Source of the DNA: Panagrolaimus kolymaensis | Lineage: Eukaryota > Nematoda > Chromadorea > Rhabditida > Panagrolaimidae | Length of the DNA stretch: 64,000 nt | NCBI GenBank assembly: GCA_028622995.1 | Contig: JAJQJQ010000006.1 | Coordinates: forward strand, 7,750,001-7,814,000 | Direction of reading: 5' to 3' | Part shown: one piece after another, positions 59,297 to 64,000 of the stretch | Numbering within the stretch: position 1 is the stretch's first letter | How the letters are laid out: each line of letters begins with the position of its first letter | Position numbers and translations under genes: made by a program | The notes under the pieces: model-generated | Seen by the model: only the letters and a program-made list of their open reading frames with translations | Database searches by the model: none | What the model was told of the DNA's origin: nothing

Positions 59297-60344
59297 TTAA
59301 ACATTTTGGAAGAGTTGATAACCTGGACGGAATTTGTAAATTTGATGCAAGATATATCCATCAAGAGGGATGCAGATCAATGCAAAAATAAGCGATGGAG
59401 TATGAATGAGAATATAAAAAACTAAATCATTCAAGTCAACTTGAAGGCCAACACAAAATAAAGTACAAATATTGGCCGCGATAGAGCAGCAAAATAATGT
59501 TGGGGAAAGATAATCACAACTTTGGCGTTCAATATTCTTTTTAATTTGAATATATCTTCCAGTAATATAAAAAGCTACAGTGAGAGTGGAAATAATACAG
59601 TAGCCTAGAATTTTTAGAGATATTGTATTTTTCAAAAGACGAGGGTTTTACCTGCAATCATAGAACTAGTTTTTGGCATTTCTTGAAGTGTTGGATCTGT
59701 ATCATCAAGGATTCTTCCTTGGCTCTCATCTGGGGCAGATGGTGTAAGACTTTGTTGAAGAAACATGGTCCCAAACATAACGGCTGGTAAAACAACTCCT
59801 CCTTAAATAAATTATTTTTACTCGCGCAACAAAGGTTTTATTGAAACTCTTACTTCCGTTATTAGGTTCTCCATAAATTTTAAATTGAACAGCTAACATA
59901 AAATCCATAATCAAATATACGATTGCAACATAAGCTAAAACTCTAAGTTGTTCGCCAATTATAACTGTGACAAGGTTCAAAGCATCTCCAACGAACCTAA
60001 AAAAACCATCAGTAAAGCTCAATAATAAAACTTTGTAAATTTGTAAAGTCTTACCAGCAAATTAAAAATGAGAAGGAAAAAGCTCCGCAATGTTTATTTT
60101 TAAAATTCAAGCAAATTTGCGGAACTAAAGCAAAAGCCCAAATTATCATTTCAACAACACCAAAACCAAATCCCACATATTTTCGTGGTTCATCGAGACA
60201 ATCACCAAAGTTCTATAATTATAAAAATTAATAAATCTTCCATGAAAAGCCATGAAGCAAGCCTACGTTTAAAGCAAATTTCCAACCATTTGGGCAAGTA
60301 ATATTATCATGGAGTCCAACAACTGAGCCGAAATCGTTATACAT
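59297..60344 (-). CDS. PQ-loop transporter, LAAT-1/PQLC2 type
   Basis: Exons 60344-60267, 60212-60055, 59996-59854, 59801-59652 and 59604-59297 give 278 residues. PQ-loop proteins have seven helices and two PQ motifs; LAAT-1/PQLC2 exports cationic amino acids from lysosomes. PQ loop 1: WAFALVPQICLNFKNKHCGA with SFSFLICWFVGDALNL. PQ loop 2: YITGRYIQIKKNIERQSCDY with LSPTLFCCSIAANI, where the second motif has YIQ in place of PQ. A luminal N-terminus carries CPNGWKFALN and a sequon (NIT). A central loop has DESQGRILDDTDPTLQEMP. Length and layout fit a lysosomal amino acid transporter. Confidence 0.85.
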
Positions 60345-60457
60345 TTTTTAAATTATTTATTTCTTAACTTTTTATAAGCGTTCAAAATAACAATCAACAA
60401 CTTATAAGACGAAAAAAAAACTCTTTGTTTTGTTTGCAATGGAAAAATTTTCCACAG

Positions 60458-60764
60458 AATTCTTATCATCACAATAATGTATTTGAAGTTTGTTTTGGCT
60501 TATCTAAAAATTTAATTGAGGTGACTAACCTAAGCTTTTTGAGTAAACAATGTTTTTTAAATGATTTTATAATTTTTTAGCATTAAAAATGATATTGGTA
60601 AACCTTTCGAAGCTTCAAAATGTTTGGAAATATGCAACAACAAAAACTTTATTTCGGATGTTAATAAAACAACTTTAAAAAATTTTTCAAGGAAACTAAT
60701 TCAGAATAAAGTTAATCTCTCAAATTTAGATATTGCATGCTTTTCCAATTTTTACTTTTTTTAA
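60458..60764 (+). pseudogene. Exon-like relic, out of phase
   Basis: Two coding-like stretches lie between good splice signals: 60458-60520 (NSYHHNNVFEVCFGLSKN) and 60582-60764 (IKNDIGKPFEASKCLEICNN, then KNFISDVNKTTLKNFSRKLI). The acceptor TTTTTTAG at 60580 would join them one base out of frame, and no start codon is seen. Probably a decayed gene or a fragment of one; family not recognised. Confidence 0.3.
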
Positions 60765-60800
60765 GTGTATTCCTTTCTTTTTGTAAACTTTGCATTTTTA

Positions 60801-60983
60801 TCATCGATGAAAAATTTCTTCAAGGCTTGGTAATTTTATTTTACTTACTGTCACTTTATTCTCAAACATTTTTTTAACATTGAAATCCACTCGGCATTCA
60901 CTTTTTAAATTTTTTAATAACATTTTTACGCATAAAGTTGCTAATAAATTATTACACTTTTTTATGTTCATTCTTTCATTCAT
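60801..60983 (-). CDS. Possible 60-residue basic protein
   Basis: A frame from ATG 60983 reads MNERMNIKKCNNLLATLCVK and ends VSKIKLPSLEEIFHR. It contains an internal GTAAGT (after FENKVT) that could be a donor, so it may be the first exon of something else. No family match. Confidence 0.3.
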   Translation of the reverse strand: MNERMNIKKCNNLLATLCVKMLLKNLKSECRVDFNVKKMFENKVTVSKIKLPSLEEIFHR

Positions 60984-61278
60984 GTGTCCCAATTAGGATT
61001 ACATCAATAATATCTCATCTCCAAAATTCAATGATCGTCGTTGCGTCTTATTAGATCATTTTTGAAACCGGTCGCTAATTGTTTGCTAACAAAAAAAAAC
61101 TTTTTTCTTTTCTCTCCTTTTTAGCACATGTCAACGAACAACAAGCAACAGCTTTATGAAATCCCGTTGTGTTGCTTTTATCGTCCTTGAAAGCGATGAA
61201 GCAGTAAATTGATTGCGCAAAAAAAAGAAGATGAAGAAGAAAAATTGATTCTTTTATTTATTTGGACACACACAAAAA
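60984..61278. other. 5' region of the CPG4-like gene
   Basis: AT-rich sequence holding a T-run (TTTTTAGCAC near 61120) that could be an acceptor of a 5'UTR exon. No gene seen. Confidence 0.35.
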
Positions 61279-62597
61279 ATGATTGTTGTCCCTAATTATC
61301 AAAGGATGCAAAGGTTGCTTTTTATTTTAATCATTGCTTTATTAAAACTTGGAAATATTGAAGCTTTTGATAATGCTCCAACCTTAGATCCACAAATTCC
61401 AACTCAAAGTCCTCATAAAGCTCCAACTTCTGATTCATGTGTGGGTCAATGCGCCTTTCAATTTGTTGATGATCTCTCAAAAAATCTGGGACCAGGAAAA
61501 TCTGCTGGATTATTAAATTTAAATTACAATGATTTTTTAACTGCTTTTTCAAATCAAACATTTTTTGAAACTTTTTGCAAGTTAGTTTTTTAACTTTCAT
61601 ATATTTTTTATTTGAGTCTTGGTCGATACCTAAAAAATATTTTAGACTTTATCATGGCTTTCAATTTTGTTATACTAAATGTTCACCAGGATATATGCAA
61701 GAACTTTTACAAAGAAGTGCAGAAATTATTGATCATTTTTGTGTTTATAACTATCAAGGTATATATTTTTATTTTTGACAAACAAAGAAAAGACTTTATT
61801 GTTTTTTTTTATCTTTTTTGTTTGGATGTTTTTTTTCTAGTGCTTTCCTCAAAATGGGTATTTACTGCTTTTAATTGCTTCCAAAAAAGATTTGATTGAT
61901 TTTTTTATCAGTAAAAAAGCTAGAAAATTGCTTTTTGAGGGGTTAACTCTTTTTTTGCTAAAACAAATTAAAATTTTGTTTAATTCAATAGCTCCTTAAA
62001 TCCTTTTTAGCGATCGTTGAAAAATTCCCATGTCTTTCACAAATTGATAAAGAAGTTTCAAAGCAATGTTTGAAAGGTTGCACTTCTCAACATGAGGCAG
62101 TTGTTTCGTTGCTTCAAAATTTCAAGCATTTGGCACTCAATGGTGATCCCTCTGAAGCTGAGGCATATCTATCACAATCATGTGAGTATGTTATTTGCAC
62201 CCTTCATTGTGATGTACCCGCAATTGCTCATAAATGTGATTTTGATACCGCTGAACTCGTCATAAATTTAACTCGAAAATCTTTTTCATCCATGGAAAGA
62301 TTAGCCTTGGATACGGGAGCAGTTTCAAAATGGCCGACTATGTGTGCAGATATTAAAACATATCGATTACCAAATCCTAAAGATCTCAAAGATCAACCTC
62401 TTCCTCCAACATCCATAGATGAAATAAGTGCTTCAGGACCTGTGGTATTAGCTAGAGCTGCAGCAACAGCAACTTCAGTGGAACCCATAACCGAAAGTAT
62501 TACTGCTAAACCAGAAAAAGGAAAAAATGCTGGAATTACAAATGTAAATAATTTTTCATTGATTGCTTTAATTTTGTTTTTGTTTTTATGGAGCTAA
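61279..62597 (+). CDS. Secreted CPG4-like protein with probable GPI anchor
   Basis: Exons 61279-61580, 61646-61758 and 62011-62597 give 333 residues. Signal peptide (RLLFILIIALLKLGNIEAF; the ATG at 61309 is an alternative start), a proline-rich linker (PQIPTQSPHKAPTSDS), then repeated cysteine-containing helical blocks: CVGQCAFQFVDDL, FCYTKCSPGYMQELLQRSAE, CLSQIDKEVSKQCLKGC and CEYVICTLHCDVPAIAHKC. Spacing resembles the nematode CPG4 (chondroitin proteoglycan 4) domain, found in many secreted nematode proteins; this is a resemblance, not a proven match. After a Pro/Ser/Thr-rich stretch the protein ends in a hydrophobic tail (NNFSLIALILFLFLWS) like a GPI-anchor signal. Poly(A) signal 62656-62661. 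Confidence 0.78.
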
Positions 62598-62661
62598 AAA
62601 AATTACGGTGCTATAAATAATTTGTACAAATTTTATGTCTGTATATTTTTTGTCAAATAAA

Positions 62662-64000
62662 TGTTCAAGACTTCTTTGAAAAACATTATTGAACAATTAA
62701 ACTATTTTTTTTTATATGCACGTCGAATGTTTTTGTGAAGTATTACTTCTTTAAAATAAAAATAAAACAAATAAGAACAAAATTATGAATCACCCTCGCA
62801 TAATAATGGTTAACCTTGTAATTAGTTTTCAAACTTTGTTTTTTAGCCATGGATTTGAGGTTGAAAAAATGCTAAGTCCACAAAAAAATATTTAAAAAAT
62901 GAACTTTATTTTTTCTTCTCCTCATCCGTTGCATTAGATTAATGTTAATCGCCAAAGATAAAAATAGTTGGTTGTTAAAATGATTTTTAATTATATGTCC
63001 TTTGTCCCTTTATTTACTATTGCTATCAACATCAATCTCAATTTGATCCATCCAATTTTACTATTTCAAATAAATCAAATAAAAAAATACTACTATTTTC
63101 GTTTAACAAATTTATAACAACAAAAAGAGAAAGTTGAGTGGCACTTTTTTTTTCAGTCACTCTTTTGTTCAAAGCCATTTACTCACATATTTTTTTTGAC
63201 TCGAATTTCACAGGTGTGAATTTGAGCAATTTTTATCTTCCTTCCTTCACTTTATTTTTTCCATCAAAAAAATAAAACCCTTTTTACAACCCAAAAAAAC
63301 TTACATCATTTTTTAAAGGGGAAATGGATGAAAAACAGGGAGATAAATATATTCAAACAAGCTCGTTGTCCCTTGTTCGAACTCACCGCATCGTGTCCAT
63401 TAGGTATGTGTATGTTTTTAAGAGGAGGACATAAGCAGCAGCAAGTGCACACGAGAACTTTGATGAGCATCAAAAAAGAAAAATAGTCAGTTGTCGTTGT
63501 CATCATTCGATATTATACTTTATTTTTTAACGCACTACCTCCGCAATAACAAACTTTTGGTTTGAAGCTATTCTCTTATTTTTTTTAAAAATCATCAGTG
63601 AATTTTCGGCAACTTTTTTTGTTCTTGCTTTCATTTTTTTCGCTCAAAAAAATTATCGCCACTTTGCATTTTTTTTTCACTCAAGCAGCAGCAGCAACCG
63701 CGATGGATAATAAATGCAAAGCTTCTTCGATTTCAAAAACCCTTTTCTCTTTTTTTACTTCTTTCATTTTTTCTTTTTGCTTTTAGAATCTTTTTAAAAA
63801 TAATTATCAATTTTTTAATGTGGGAATTCGGTGTGGCATGAAATTCTAAAATATCAGTTTGAAACCCAAAGATACAAAATTTTCATAAATAATTTCTTCC
63901 AAATTTGTTTGCTTTTTGGTTTTATTTTTCTGTTTCAGACTATCCGTATCAAAAAAACAGCCTTTTATGAATCTATAATATTTATTGTATGAGAGAGTTT
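62662..64000. other. Intergenic to window end, no gene seen
   Basis: AT-rich, with long T and A runs and a short CAG run near 63685. No open frame with splice support on either strand. Confidence 0.45.

Noticed and set aside
1..64000. CRISPR array, prophage or bacterial insertion
   Set aside because: No repeat-spacer pattern and no intronless bacterial-type gene cluster; genes have spliceosomal introns throughout.

Overview
The window looks like a piece of an AT-rich nematode nuclear genome, probably clade IV (Panagrolaimus/Strongyloides side); the clade is an inference. Supporting evidence: a complete vitellogenin gene, ShK-domain secreted proteins, a CPG4-like secreted protein, a glycine-rich secreted protein, a UDP-glycosyltransferase, a lineage-specific F-box-like family, introns mostly of 45-60 nt ending in TTTTTAG, and TTTTTCAG acceptors a few bases before several start codons, as expected for spliced-leader trans-splicing. 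I rebuilt gene models by hand from splice sites and reading-frame phase. Nearly every model closes to a whole number of codons, but none is supported by RNA data here.

Layout. 1-430: 5' part of a synaptotagmin gene (minus). 430-9100: gene-poor DNA with two short hAT-like elements, each with perfect 8-bp target duplications, a tRNA-derived SINE, a 5'-truncated F-box-like copy and a steroid 5-alpha-reductase gene. 9.2-18.6 kb: PP2A B56 subunit, three-domain ShK protein, RRP15, two divergently transcribed small membrane proteins and an AAAP amino-acid transporter. 21.3-33.6 kb: F-box-like paralogues (three full copies), a lysine/proline-rich membrane protein, a UDP-glycosyltransferase, an unrecognised 363-residue protein, a short CPEB and several gene relics. 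36-43.9 kb: an N-anchored protein with four repeats of a DPQYQTL motif, a BTB-BACK protein with a GC-AG intron, two tandem J-domain proteins arranged like an operon, and a long-chain acyl-CoA synthetase. 45.2-57 kb: glycine-rich secreted protein, vitellogenin with TATA and GATA-type (CTGATAA) promoter sites, a fifth F-box-like copy, a small cysteine-rich secreted protein and a coiled-coil protein. 57.2-62.6 kb: a protein made of two degenerate Hsp70 nucleotide-binding domains, a PQ-loop transporter and a CPG4-like protein.

The genes do not form one pathway. Themes are secretion and the surface (ShK, Gly-rich, CPG4-like, vitellogenin), transport (AAAP, PQ-loop), lipid, steroid and xenobiotic chemistry (SRD5A, ACSL, UGT), and a locally expanding F-box-like family with an unusual conserved C-x-C...C motif. 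The best leads for something undescribed are that family, the tandem pseudo-Hsp70 protein, the two hAT miniature elements with GC-rich cores, the exon-phased repeat protein and the short CPEB.
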